Shown in pieces: positions 11,976-23,953 of a DNA stretch of 64,000 nucleotides. The DNA lies in assembly GCA_037179515.1 (NCBI GenBank), contig JAXCGZ010000095.1, positions 40,001 to 104,000 on the forward strand, in the 5' to 3' direction. The stretch is from Halocaridina rubra. Lineage: Eukaryota > Arthropoda > Malacostraca > Decapoda > Atyidae. Position 1 is the first letter of the stretch. Every line of letters begins with the position of its first letter. The translations under genes and the position numbers were made by a program. The notes beneath the pieces are model-generated. The model searched no databases, was not told the DNA's origin, and saw only the letters and a program-made list of their open reading frames with translations.

Positions 11976-12288
11976 GTTTTTATTTATTTATTTATTTTTT
12001 AATGATTGTGACACCAGGACGGGCCAAAAAAAATTATAAAATAAAACAGCCCTCATCGGGCCTGGGCACGAAGAATACATAAAGTAAAGAGAAACAGAGA
12101 TGGAGAGTGTAATGACTTGTCAGATGTGAAGGGATGATAAAAGATGTGTGATGAATAGAAAAAGAACCGTAACTGAAGGAAGACTTAACATCGAACTGTC
12201 CTGGACAGACCTATTTAAGTTCAAAAAACCTTCTGCTGTAGTATCGCAACGAGCGGCTGGTGCCATGGGCCAACCTACTACATTATAA
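11976..12288 (-). mobile_element. 3' end of a Jockey-type LINE, minus strand
   Basis: Begins with (TTTA)n, the complement of an A-rich tail, followed by GTGACACCAGGACGGGCC and CGGGCCTGGGCACGAAG. This is the same arrangement as at 40740-40790, the 3' end of the larger minus-strand Jockey-type copy. It is absent from the corresponding position of elements A and B, so it inserted after they diverged from C. Confidence 0.65.
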
Positions 12289-13348
12289 AAAGAATATATA
12301 TATTTTGTTTTAATTGTTCATGTACAACTTACGAGATTATGAAACTTAAGCAAAAGCATTCTTTACTGTTGCAAATGAAATAATTTTTTTTTTTATTATT
12401 GCATACACAGAGACAGACTTTTTATATTTTTTCAGATTCCCGTTTTTTTGGTTGTAGTTTTTTGTATGAAGAAAATCTTTAAAATCTTAATCCATTTGAT
12501 ATATTATAATTAAAGAGTTTTAAAAAAGTATTATTTAGATATAATTATTGTTAATCACTATCACTGTCGTGAATTTATAATTACATTTGAGCTAATTAAG
12601 ATAATTGAGATTCTCAGAGATTATATGTTGAGTTTTGAATTTAAAATTAATAATACTTAAGTCATTATCAGACGTTTGTTACGAAAAGGATATTTGTACT
12701 TTTGTTGATAGTAGTAGAGATATTGTCACATATGATTTTAATATTTTGCTTTAATTTCATCAGAGATATGGTGCCATACAGAGAGTGTGTGCTTCAACTC
12801 AACCCTCTGATTTATAGCAAGAGAAAAAAAGATTGTAATTATATACAAGGATGTGTATGCTATTTCAGTAAAGCCCTTTTGCAATATTAAACAGACAGGA
12901 ATGGATTTATGCTTCGATGTTTCTGCAGTTGTACACTAAGTTCTTTTGCTTTTTTTTTTTGGTTAATTGGGAAATAAAAATAACCCTCTGAAAATAAACG
13001 TATAACTCTATCAATAGTCATTGCTCAAGTTTGTTCACTTTCATTTGTTTATTTATTCTTTTATTATGCAGAGATACTCCGCGATAATTTAATTTTTTAA
13101 TTTTCAATGCATGTAAAGGAAGGAAGCCCATCTCACCTAACCACGTGGGTGGATACCGCAACGTATTTCACAGTCGCCCAATCTCTCTCTCTCTCTCCTC
13201 TGAGACAGACATGTGCTCCTTCCGATGCTAAGAGAATGTTGCCGTCATTGAGTCTTTTTTTGTTTTTTGTATTCCAGCGAAGCTAGGCGATAATTGTGCC
13301 TACATTTTATTTCAGTTGATAAATTTTTGCATGCTGTTATTGCATAAA

Positions 13349-13491
<143 letters not shown>

Positions 13492-14111
13492 CGGTCGGGG
13501 TAAAAAGAAAAAATTATTCATGTTTTCACATATGTAATGTGCTTGCTTGGTTATTTCATGGCCCGAATGAGATTGGGACTTGAATTAAATGCTATAATGA
13601 AGCCACGAGTGAGGTTGGGGAATCTGTAATATGAACATAGTGGCATTCAGTTAGAATGCGTTCCTTCCTAAGTATAGCAGATATAAGCTATAAGGTTGGA
13701 TTCCTTTTAACCTTCTGTGGTGTAGTGGTAGCGCTTTGACTTAGTATTCATAAGTCCTAGGTTCGAGTCCAGGTCGGGGTAAAAAAAAAATTATTCATGT
13801 TTTCACATATGTAATGTGCTTGCTTGGTTATTTCATGGCCCGAATGAGATTGGGACTTGAATTAAATGCTATAATGAAGCCACGAGTGAGGTTGGGGAAT
13901 CTGTAATATGAACATAGTGGCATTCAGTTAGAATGCGTTCATTCCTAAGTATAGCATATATAAGCTATAAGGTTGGATTCCTTTTAACCTTCTGTGGTGT
14001 AGTGGTAGCGCCTTGACTTAGTATTCATAAGTCCTAGGTTCGAGTCCCGGTCGGGGTAAAAAAAAAATAAAATAAAAAAATAAAAATAAAATAAAAAAAT
14101 AAAAATAAAAT

Positions 14112-17100
14112 AAAAAAATTATTCATGTTTTCACATATGTAATGTGCTTGCTTGGTTATTTCATGGCCCGAATGAGATTGGGACTTGAATTAAATGCTAT
14201 TATGAAGCCACGAGTGAGGTTGGGGAATCTGTAATATGAACATAGTGGCATTCAGTTAGAATGCGTTCATTCCTAAGTATAGCAGATATAAGCTATAAGG
14301 TTGGATTCTTTTTAACCTTCTGTGGTGTAGTGGTAGCGCCTTGACTTAGTATTCATAAGTCCTAGGTTCGAGTCCCGGTCGGGGTAAAAAACATTATTCA
14401 TGTTTTCACATATGTAATGTGCTTGCTTGGTTATTTCATGGCCCGAATGAGATTGGGACTTGAATTAAATGCTATAATGAAGCCATGAGTGAGGTTGGGG
14501 AATCTGTAATATGAACATAGTGGCATTCAGTTAGAATGCGTTCATTCCTAAGTATAGCAGATATAAGCTATAAGGTTGGATTCCTTTTAACCTTCTGTGG
14601 TATAGTGGTAGCGCCTTGACTTAGTATTCATAAGTCCTAGGTTCGAGTCCCGGTCGGGGTAAAAAAATTCATGTTTTCACATATGTAATGTGCTTGCTTG
14701 GTTATTTCATGGCCTGAATGAGATTGGGACTTGAATTAAATGCTATAATGAAGCCACGAGTGAGGTTGGGAAATCTGTAATATGAACATAGTGGCATTCA
14801 GTTAGAATGCGTTCATTCCTAAGTATAGCAGATATAAGCTATAAGGTTGGATTCCTTTTAACCTTCTGTGATGTAGTGGTAGCGCTTTGACTTAATATTC
14901 ATAAGTCCTAGGTTCGAGTCCAGGTCAGGGTAAAAAAAAAATTATTCATGTTTTCACATATGTAATGTGCTTGCTTGGTTATTTCATGGCCCGAATGAGA
15001 TTGGGACTTGAATTAAATGCTATAATGAAGCCACGAGTGAGGTTGGGGAATCTGTAATATGAACATAGTGGCATTCAGTTAGAATGCGCTCATTCCTAAG
15101 TATAGTAGATATAAGCTATAAGGTTGGATTCCTTTAAACCTTCTGTGGTGTAGTGGTAGCGCCTTGACTTAGTATTCATACGTCCTAGGTTCGAGTCCCG
15201 GTCGGGGTAAAAAACATTATTCATGTTTTCACATATGTAATGTGCTTGCTTGGTTATTTCAAGGCCCGAATGAGATTGGGACTTGAATTAAATGCTATAA
15301 TGAAGCCAGGAGTGAGGTTGGGGAATCTGTAATATGAACATAGTGGCATTCAGTTAGAAGCGTTCATTCCTAAGTATAGCAAATATAAGCTATAAGGTTG
15401 GATTCCTTTTAACCTTCTGTGGTGTAGTGGTAGCGCCTTGACTTAGTATTCATAAGTCCTAGGTTCGAGTCCCGGTCGGGGTAAAAAAAAAATTATTCAT
15501 GTTTTCACATATGTAATGTGCTTGCTTGGTTATTTCATGGCCCGAATGAGATTGGGACTTGAATTAAATGCTGTAATGAAACCACGAGTGAGGTTGGAGA
15601 ATCTGTAATATGAACATAGTGGCATTCAGTTAGAATGCGTTCATTCTTAAGTATAGCAGATATAAGCTATAAGGTTGGATTCCTTTTAACCTTCTGTGGT
15701 GTAGTGGTAGCGCCTTGACTTAGTATTCATAAGTCCTAGGTTCGAGTACCGGTCGGGGTAAAAAAAATTATTCATGTTTTCACATATGTAATGTGCTTGC
15801 TTGGTTATTTCATGGCCCGAATGAGATTGGGACTTGAATTAAATGCTATTATGAAGCCACGAGTGAGGTTGGGGAATCTGTAATATGAACATAGTGGCAT
15901 TCAGTTAGAATGCGTTCATTCCTAAGTATAGCAGATATAAGCTATAAGGTTGGATTCTTTTTAACCTTCTGTGGTGTAGTGGTAGCGCCTTGACTTAGTA
16001 TTCATAAGTCCTAGGTTCGAGTCCCGGTCGGGGTAAAAAACATTATTCATGTTTTCACATATGTAATGTGCTTGCTTGGTTATTTCATGGCCCGAATGAG
16101 ATTGGGACTTGAATTAAATGCTATAATGAAGCCATGAGTGAGGTTGGGGAATCTGTAATATGAACATAGTGGCATTCAGTTAGAATGCGTTCATTCCTAA
16201 GTATAGCAGATATAAGCTATAAGGTTGGATTCCTTTTAACCTTCTGTGGTATAGTGGTAGCGCCTTGACTTAGTATTCATAAGTCCTAGGTTCGAGTCCC
16301 GGTCGGGGTAAAAAAATTCATGTTTTCACATATGTAATGTGCTTGCTTGGTTATTTCATGGCCTGAATGAGATTGGGACTTGAATTAAATGCTATAATGA
16401 AGCCACGAGTGAGGTTGGGAAATCTGTAATATGAACATAGTGGCATTCAGTTAGAATGCGTTCATTCCTAAGTATAGCAGATATAAGCTATAAGGTTGGA
16501 TTCCTTTTAACCTTCTGTGATGTAGTGGTAGCGCTTTGACTTAATATTCATAAGTCCTAGGTTCGAGTCCAGGTCAGGGTAAAAAAAAAATTATTCATGT
16601 TTTCACATATGTAATGTGCTTGCTTGGTTATTTCATGGCCCGAATGAGATTGGGACTTGAATTAAATGCTATAATGAAGCCACGAGTGAGGTTGGGGAAT
16701 CTGTAATATGAACATAGTGGCATTCAGTTAGAATGCGCTCATTCCTAAGTATAGTAGATATAAGCTATAAGGTTGGATTCCTTTAAACCTTCTGTGGTGT
16801 AGTGGTAGCGCCTTGACTTAGTATTCATACGTCCTAGGTTCGAGTCCCGGTCGGGGTAAAAAACATTATTCATGTTTTCACATATGTAATGTGCTTGCTT
16901 GGTTATTTCAAGGCCCGAATGAGATTGGGACTTGAATTAAATGCTATAATGAAGCCAGGAGTGAGGTTGGGGAATCTGTAATATGAACATAGTGGCATTC
17001 AGTTAGAAGCGTTCATTCCTAAGTATAGCAAATATAAGCTATAAGGTTGGATTCCTTTTAACCTTCTGTGGTGTAGTGGTAGCGCCTTGACTTAGTATTC

Positions 17101-17409
17101 ATAAGTCCTAGGTTCGAGTCCCGGTCGGGGTAAAAAAAAAATTATTCATGTTTTCACATATGTAATGTGCTTGCTTGGTTATTTCATGGCCCGAATGAGA
17201 TTGGGACTTGAATTAAATGCTGTAATGAAACCACGAGTGAGGTTGGAGAATCTGTAATATGAACATAGTGGCATTCAGTTAGAATGCGTTCATTCTTAAG
17301 TATAGCAGATATAAGCTATAAGGTTGGATTCCTTTTAACCTTCTGTGGTGTAGTGGTAGCGCCTTGACTTAGTATTCATAAGTCCTAGGTTCGAGTACCG
17401 GTCGGGGTA
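14112..17409 (+). repeat. 1,649-bp six-unit block duplicated head to tail
   Basis: 14112-15760 recurs as 15761-17409. All six tRNA-like segments are offset by exactly 1,649 bp, and unit-specific variants (GTGATGTAG, CATACGTCC, AAGGCCCG, GAGTACCGG) recur in the same order. I found no difference in the stretches I compared by eye. The following unit (17410 on) resembles but does not match, so the duplication ends there. Confidence 0.92.
14590..14680 (+). ncRNA. Representative tRNA-like Pol III unit of the array
   Basis: In most units an A box (TGGTGTAGTGG) and a B box (GGTTCGAGTCC) both match the RNA polymerase III consensus and start 42 bp apart, the spacing of a real tRNA gene; this unit has one A-box change (TGGTATAGTGG). 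A TTTT run follows the segment by about 20 bp (in CATGTTTTCAC), a possible terminator. The D stem can form. In standard register the loop reads AGT, and the sequence from AGCGCC to CCTAGGTTCGAG resembles tRNA-Thr(AGT). However, the acceptor pairing is poor, and the only good stem (ACTTA/TAAGT) is offset by 3 nt. I call it a tRNA-derived transcription unit, not a working tRNA. Confidence 0.55.
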
Positions 17410-17734
17410 AAAAAAATTATTCATGTTTTCACATATGTAATGTGCTTGCTTGGTTATTTCATGGCCCGAATGAGATTGGGACTTGAATTAAATGCTAAAA
17501 TGAAGCCACAAGTGAGGTTGGGGAATCTGTAATATCAACATAGTGGCATTCAGTTAGAATGCGTTCATTCCTAAGTATAGCAGATATAAGCTATAAGGTT
17601 GGATTCCTTTTAACCTTCTGTGGTGTAGTGGTAGTGCCTTGACTTAGTATTCATAAGTCCTAGGTTCGAGTCCCGGTCGGGGTAAAAAAAAAAAAAATTA
17701 CTCATGTTTTCACATATGTAATGTGCCGGCTTGG

Positions 17735-17853
<119 letters not shown>

Positions 17854-17899
17854 GACAGCAGGAATTCAAATAGTAAAAGAGACTGTATTAGAATGAGCA

Positions 17900-17903
17900 T
17901 TAC
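17900..17903. other. Target-site duplication (left) of LTR element A
   Basis: TTAC, repeated at 23950-23953. Uninterrupted paralogues at about 21045 and 52785 show the pre-insertion sequence with a single copy (GAGCATTACTA; GCATCACTA), confirming the boundaries. Confidence 0.88.
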
Positions 17904-18509
17904 TGTCGTAGGACTTTTGGGACTCGGCATCTGGCGTATCTCATATCTCAAGAGGGTGTGAGAGATATAAACCAGTCCTTTATTCCCCATACAAGCCACG
18001 CCCCTGCCCTTGGGGTATTTCAAGAACCACCCAGGGCAGGCACAGTGAGTTGAGTTAGAGACCGGGCCTTGCCAGCAGCAGAGTTAACACAGTACAGCTG
18101 AGTTAGCCTCCCCCTTTCTGGGGTGGGACTCAGGAATTAGTCGTGACAGGAACTGTAGTAATAGGAGCTCTGAGTACATAGATGTTAAAATAAGAATAAA
18201 GGAATAGAATAGAAGATGTCTTTTACCAACCACGCTACCATAATTATAATCATATATACGTAGAGGTAACATAGCCCTACGTCAGTGGTGGACAGCTCGG
18301 GATCAATCCACGCCGACACTTTACCGAAGAGAAAGAAGAAAAAAAAAATAGAAGTATAAAAAATATATAGCATCTATGGAAGAAAAGTACAAGTGAAGAA
18401 ACTTCAAGACGCTTACCAGCAGTGAGAGAGTGACACCGAGAAAGTCAGAGCTCCCCCTTCACTTACAGTATCATATTATGAGATCCAGCCACTCTCCCCC
18501 GCCTCCGTA

Positions 18510-18914
18510 TTGGCAAGGCCCCCACCCCGTGCCCTGGTTGTAAAGACGCCTCGAGTCAAAAATTCACTTTTATACCTCGACGGCGCAAATGTAAAAGACC
18601 GTGAATGTCCGTCCATAATTCCCGCGACCGACTTCCTGAAATACTTGGGTCTGCGGATGAGAAGTGACGAGTGGTCAAATAGAGAATATTATAAAACTTT
18701 GAAGGAACTATTCCTAAGATATTTCTTAGTAAGCCGAAGTGTGACCGGAGCATTGAGTGAAAATGCCCATTACAAGAAGTATAAGTTGCCGGATCCGACC
18801 AAGAAGACGGCGATTCGTCGATTTTACTCGAAGAGAAGGAGAACCCCCTCCTTCCTTGCCTTCTGCCATGAAGTTCTTCAGGACCACCTCCTTAAAATAG
18901 CTAAGTACTTGTGA
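18510..18914 (+). CDS. Small ORF conserved among the LTR elements, copy in A
   Basis: An open frame of about 134 codons whose first codon is TTG, not ATG. It contains KYLGLRMRSDEWSNREYY in the N-terminal half, then SVTGALSENAHYKKYKLPDP, then FLAFCHEVLQDHLLKIAKYL at the end. The last ~70 residues match element B's frame with very few changes and C's with more. No known domain is recognised. A residual gag or a captured host exon is possible. Without an ATG, translation is doubtful. Confidence 0.35.
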   Translation: MARPPPRALVVKTPRVKNSLLYLDGANVKDRECPSIIPATDFLKYLGLRMRSDEWSNREYYKTLKELFLRYFLVSRSVTGALSENAHYKKYKLPDPTKKTAIRRFYSKRRRTPSFLAFCHEVLQDHLLKIAKYL

Positions 18915-21900
18915 TCTGTATCCAGTGAGTAATGGGACAATTAGTAAAAGAAATTGAGGTCGGTGGACGCCGCCATTTTATCTTGTAGTTATGCTTTGAC
19001 TCAGCCAACCCGCCTATGAGGGGTGTGGCGCCTAATAAGTTGATAAAAGTAGAATTTCTGTACCCATTACTAACATGGATAATTTGTACTAATAGCTATA
19101 AGCAGTAATAAACTCCATTTTTGTTATAATTTGAGTAATGTAAAGAAATTTCGTTGGAAGTGTGTTACATTTATTTGTATTAATGCTTAGATTGAATTTT
19201 AAGAACGCGAATGTATCGATTTTTAATTGACAAATTTAACGCACGTGAAATCACTATTACAGTATATTAATTTCTTAAGTGTAAGAATTATAGTGAGAAA
19301 TATACTTGAATCTGCTTATAAGGTTTTACTTAGAACACGTGTGATTTTCGAGAAAGGAATGTGGAAGTGACCATTCGATCTCCCAACCTCGTTATTATGA
19401 ATATGTAGTAATTGTACTGAGCTTTGATATTTTAAAGTACGTGTAAAATCATTTTTATATTAATTTCTTAAAGCGTAAGAAATCGAGTGTTAAGATTGCG
19501 CTTGTTTTCAAGGTTCTTTCTTTTTTGTTTGTTTTTTTCTCCGCGGGAGGAATGTTTTAGCGAAAGAAAGACATAAATGACAGATCGTTCTTTTTATGTT
19601 TTGATGATGGGGAATTAATATTACGATACGTGTGTGGCATGTTTTTTTTGAAGAATAAGAAATTTCGTGATATTAGTTAGAGATGAGTTTTTTAATTTCA
19701 CGCTATGCAGGTGAAAGTAAGAGTAAATTAGAGTAATTTGTGCTGTCCTAGAATAGGGAAGGTTTTTCAGTGTCACCCAAACGTAGCTTCAAGGGAGTAG
19801 AATGTTTGTTTGTTCGTTAGAATGGGACCTAGGACTGGTGAGGAAGTCTGTGACCGCACGGCTCAGCCGAGATTTCACCGTTACTCTCCTTCAGAGAGAT
19901 AAGGGAAAGGGAAACCAACGCGTTGTAAATAAAAGGGAATTTTACAGAACGGGGATGACTGTCTTGAAAGTGATGTAGCGAATGTGACAGCGAGTGAGTA
20001 TGAATGACTGGGGGTATAATGGGGGGTTGCTCTAGGGGGTGAAATCGCGGAAAGCACCGTTAGGAAGCATGATTGGGGAGTCTGCGAAGATCGTTCCCCT
20101 GCTCCGCCAGGTCCTTCTGCATGCCATATCAGAGTGTATTTATGGGAGGTGATGCGCTGTTGCAATATCTAGTGAGGGATATGTTTGAGAAAGTAATTCT
20201 CCACCTGCCCAGATATGGTTGAAATGCCAAGTTTGTTTTATTTTTGTTTTGTCCCCTACTCCGCCATTGAGATTATTATTCGATTTCCGAGAGATTCCAA
20301 GATAGATGTTACGTGATAAAGGACGTGAATCTATGAATGATTCTTTATTTTCTTTGCTAGCTGCAGTATATACATTATTTGTCTGAAGAGATATGTTAGA
20401 TTGATAAAATAAAACTTTGCGAGTTTTAGCCATGATAATGTTTTATCAAAATTATTTCAGCTTGGTCATAAAGAAAGAGTGAGAGCTGACAGTAAACGTA
20501 AGACTCTATCGATAGTCATTGCTAACGTTTGTTCACGTTCATTTGTTTATTTATTTTATTATTAGAGATACTCTGCGACAATTTTTTTATTTTCAGTACA
20601 AGTAAAAGACAGAGGCCCATCTCAGCTGACTTGTGAGTGGAAACCGCAACGTATTTCACGGTCGCCCAGCCTCTCTCTCTCTCTCTCTCTCTCTCCTACC
20701 TTTCACTCGACTCTGAGCCTGACAGAGGCTCCGTTCAATGCTAAAAGAACGTTGCTGTCTGATTTTTTTTGTGTGTGTTTTTTTCCAGCGAAGCTAGGCG
20801 ATAATTGTGCCTACATTTCATTGCAGTCAATAGATTGTTGCATGCTGTTATTGCATAAATACTGATAAGACATCGGTAGTACCGCCATTTGCATAAATAT
20901 TTTTGCCACATGTCGCAACTGTTTAGAGAATAGATAGGACTCCCATTGACAAATTGTGGAGCCAGCGAGTTGCCACTTACGCTCTATATATATACATTGA
21001 TTATGACAGCAGGAATTTAAATAGTAAAAGAGACTGTGTTAGAATGAGCATTACTAGGAAGTATAAGTATAGAACTCTGTTCTTACTTCTGAATGCCAGT
21101 CTCCATTGTATATATATTGATATTTCTGATTTAGTATATTTATTTTTATTGTTTATTATTCTTATTTTTAGATCATGATTATTAGTAATGTTGTTATGTT
21201 GACTGATATTGTTGCTATCTCTCAATGGCCTGTTGCTAATTATTATTTTTGAAATGAAATCAGCAGTAACTTGATGATTTGTAACTTTTATCTGAATTCA
21301 TACTTGATGTTACTGTAGCCACCGCTAATAAGAATGTTTCTTTAGTGGCTTTTCTCAGCATTTAATGATTGATCTTTTTGACATTTATAGTAGAGTAATG
21401 CTATGTAGCAGTTTCCCAGCTAAGCCCTAAGTATCTTGGAATAATAATCTAGTTGTGTAGACACATACCTTCCATTACCACCCTATTCCTAGGCAGCCCC
21501 GACCTGCAAGTTCTAAAAGTCTTTAGATTTTGTCCGCTCAGACAAGTCCCTAGTGCCCATTGAATAGAGATTGCAATCACTTGCAGTTGCAGGGGAGGCA
21601 AAGTATAGCCTCGATTACCAACGTATGGCCATTGTTGGTACCCTGAAGTCATAGGGAACCTTTCTTACAACTGTAGTAGTGACAGAGGTTCAAATTTTCA
21701 TCCCGAGATCTGCTTCGAAGGTATGTGTGGATGGCCGTACGGAAGAGAATCGCTGTGACGTTGCAGGTCTCCTGCGTGGTGGTCTTAGTCAAGATCGGCC
21801 GAGGGCGGGACGATGAAGCCGGGCTGGAAGGATTAGCGGATGGGCCCAGTCCTTGTCCTTTTTGTCTTGCCTATCCGAGTAACGGAGATATGGCAACAAA

Positions 21901-23568
21901 CCTGGGCCTGCAGCAAGGACAGCGAGGGAGTGAAAAAAAAAGAATCCCCGAGGGAAACCGTGGAATCGCACCTAGCAAGAATTCATGAGCAAGGGACAGA
22001 GAAAACGAAAGTCGTCCTAGACAGAGAAATTAAAAGTCGTCCTGGACAGAGAAATTAAAAGTCGTCCTGGACAGAGAAATTAAAAGTCGTCCTGGACAGA
22101 GAAAACGAAAGTCGTCCTAGACAGAGAAATTAAAAGTCGTCCTGGACAGAGAAATTAAAAGTCGTCCTAAGACAGGGAGAACAGTCCTAAAAAAATAAAA
22201 GTTTTAAACTACTTTAAAAAACCATGTAATCTTGATGAAATCCCAGAAACAAGGAGATCCCCATACATGTCATAACTGTAGTGAAAAGAGAGGAAAAGAA
22301 ACACAGAAATATTTTAAAATATTTTAATAATACCTTTAGAAGCCACGTAAACGAGAAAGAAAAATAATCCCTATACATGTCCAAACTTTAGTGAAGAGAG
22401 AAAGAAGGGTATTTAAGAATCCCTTATTAGTTAATTAAAGTTACCCCCGTATTAGAACTGAAAAAAATGGGAAAGAAAATGTCCCCACCGTCTTTGTCCA
22501 CTGTGCTAAACGACAAAATATTTTTATTTTTATTTTTATTTTCTTGTTTTACTAGCTTTAAGATAATTTTAAGCGAAAAACTCAGAGTCTCCCTTAGATA
22601 TAGTTTTGAATAAGTGCCGTTGATAAATTGTATGATTTGAACTAAGATCAATAAGTTGTTTTTCTGCTTAAATAATATTAGTGTTTTGTTTTAGCATTAT
22701 TATTATTTGAATTATGATTTAATCTTTGTGTCCATTAAGTTCTCCTATCCATTGGTCTCTGAATAGTAATATAATATGAAAGTAACAAATGTTTTGTTTG
22801 AGGATAAATTGTATGATTTGCACTAAGATTAATAAGTTGTTTTTCTGCTTAAATAATATTAGTGTTTTGTTTTAGCATCATTATTATTTGAATTATGATT
22901 TAATCTTTAGGTTCATTAAGTTTTTATATTAAGTGGTCTCTGAATAGTAATTGCATATCGAATAGTAAATGTTTCGACTTTACGCACAGTAAAACATGTT
23001 TTGTTTCAGGAGTAGTTTTAAGGCCAAATTTTAAAATAAATTAATGCCCATAGTAACAATAAGAGTAGAAATTATAAGATAAGGTTTCTTATAGAAATTA
23101 CTATTGATGTTATGGTCTATTGCATTTTACATGTTTATACATGCTAATACTCTACTTAATTGTTTGCTAATGTTCTAAATGAGTCATAATTTTACTGTAA
23201 TTAACTCAATTTTGTCTTTTAAAGAAACGAGAGAAGTAGATGAATTAATGTTTTGATTTAAACTGACTTTTGATCTTAATTAATGTTTGATATTAGTTAC
23301 ACACTGAAATCATAGTGATTAAGGTTACTTTTGTTAAATATAAGAAGATGTTTGTATTACAGATTTCCAACAAGGAAATAGACTCCGCATGCTCTAGTGT
23401 CTGTAGAAGTACTATATATATGTTATGTTTGTGTAATTTGTTTAGGTTCATAGAAATAGGATTTCTTAGATGATAACTTAAATAATTCGGCCCCGTTTTT
23501 ATTGTAAACAAATGTTAGTTAGGATGATGAAACTGAAATAAGAGATATTTCAGTGTGGTGGGGAGGGA
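18915..23568 (+). other. Non-coding interior of element A
   Basis: Collinear with B (49741-54812) and, in two parts, with C (9979-13356 and 23954-25798). It holds a short (CT)n near 20672, a TTATGACAGCAGGAATTTAAA block near 21000 that marks the insertion position used by A within C, and a 24-bp minisatellite. No protein-coding region is supported. Confidence 0.75.
22009..22175 (+). repeat. ~24-bp minisatellite, 7 units, in element A
   Basis: GTCGTCCTGGACAGAGAAAT and close variants repeat seven times. The same motif is expanded to 16 units in element B (53806-54190) and is not evident in C. Confidence 0.92.
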
Positions 23569-23949
23569 TGTCGTAGGACTTTTGGGACTCGGCATCTGGC
23601 GTATCTCATATCTCAAGAGGGTGTGAGAGATATAAACCAGTCCTTTATTCCCCATACAAGCCACGCCCCTGCCCTTGGGGTATTTCAAGAACCACCCAGG
23701 GCAGGCACAGTGAGTTGAGTTAGAGACCGGGCCTTGCCAGCAGCAGAGTTAACACAGTACAGCTGAGTTAGCCTCCCCCTTTCTGGGGTGGGACTCAGGA
23801 ATTAGTCGTGACAGGAACTGTAGTAATAGGAGCTCTGAGTACATAGATGTTAAAATAAGAATAAAGGAATAGAATAGAAGATGTCTTTCACCAACCACGC
23901 TACCATAATTATAATCATATATACGTAGAGGTAAAATAGCCCTACGTCA
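23569..23949 (+). repeat. 3' LTR of element A
   Basis: Matches 17904-18284 over its full length, with two substitutions seen by eye (TCTTTCACC for TCTTTTACC; GTAAAATAG for GTAACATAG). Followed by the TTAC target duplication. Confidence 0.92.
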
Positions 23950-23953
23950 TTAC

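Larger units (their letters stand above)
17904..23949 (+). mobile_element. LTR retrotransposon A, full-length, non-autonomous, nested in C
   Basis: Identical-length 381-bp LTRs (17904-18284 and 23569-23949) begin TGTCGTAGG and end CCTACGTCA. They differ at two bases by hand count, so insertion was recent. The primer-binding site starts at 18286 (TGGTGGACAGCTCGGGAT), and a purine tract (GGTGGGGAGGGA) precedes the 3' LTR. The 5.3-kb interior has one conserved small frame and a 24-bp minisatellite but no gag-pol. Relative to B it lacks about 743 bp near 20490. A lies inside the interior of C, its own relative. Confidence 0.92.

Noticed and set aside
13710..17683. Cluster of functional tRNA genes
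   Set aside because: Acceptor stems pair poorly and the anticodon stem is displaced by 3 nt; only the promoter boxes are well kept.
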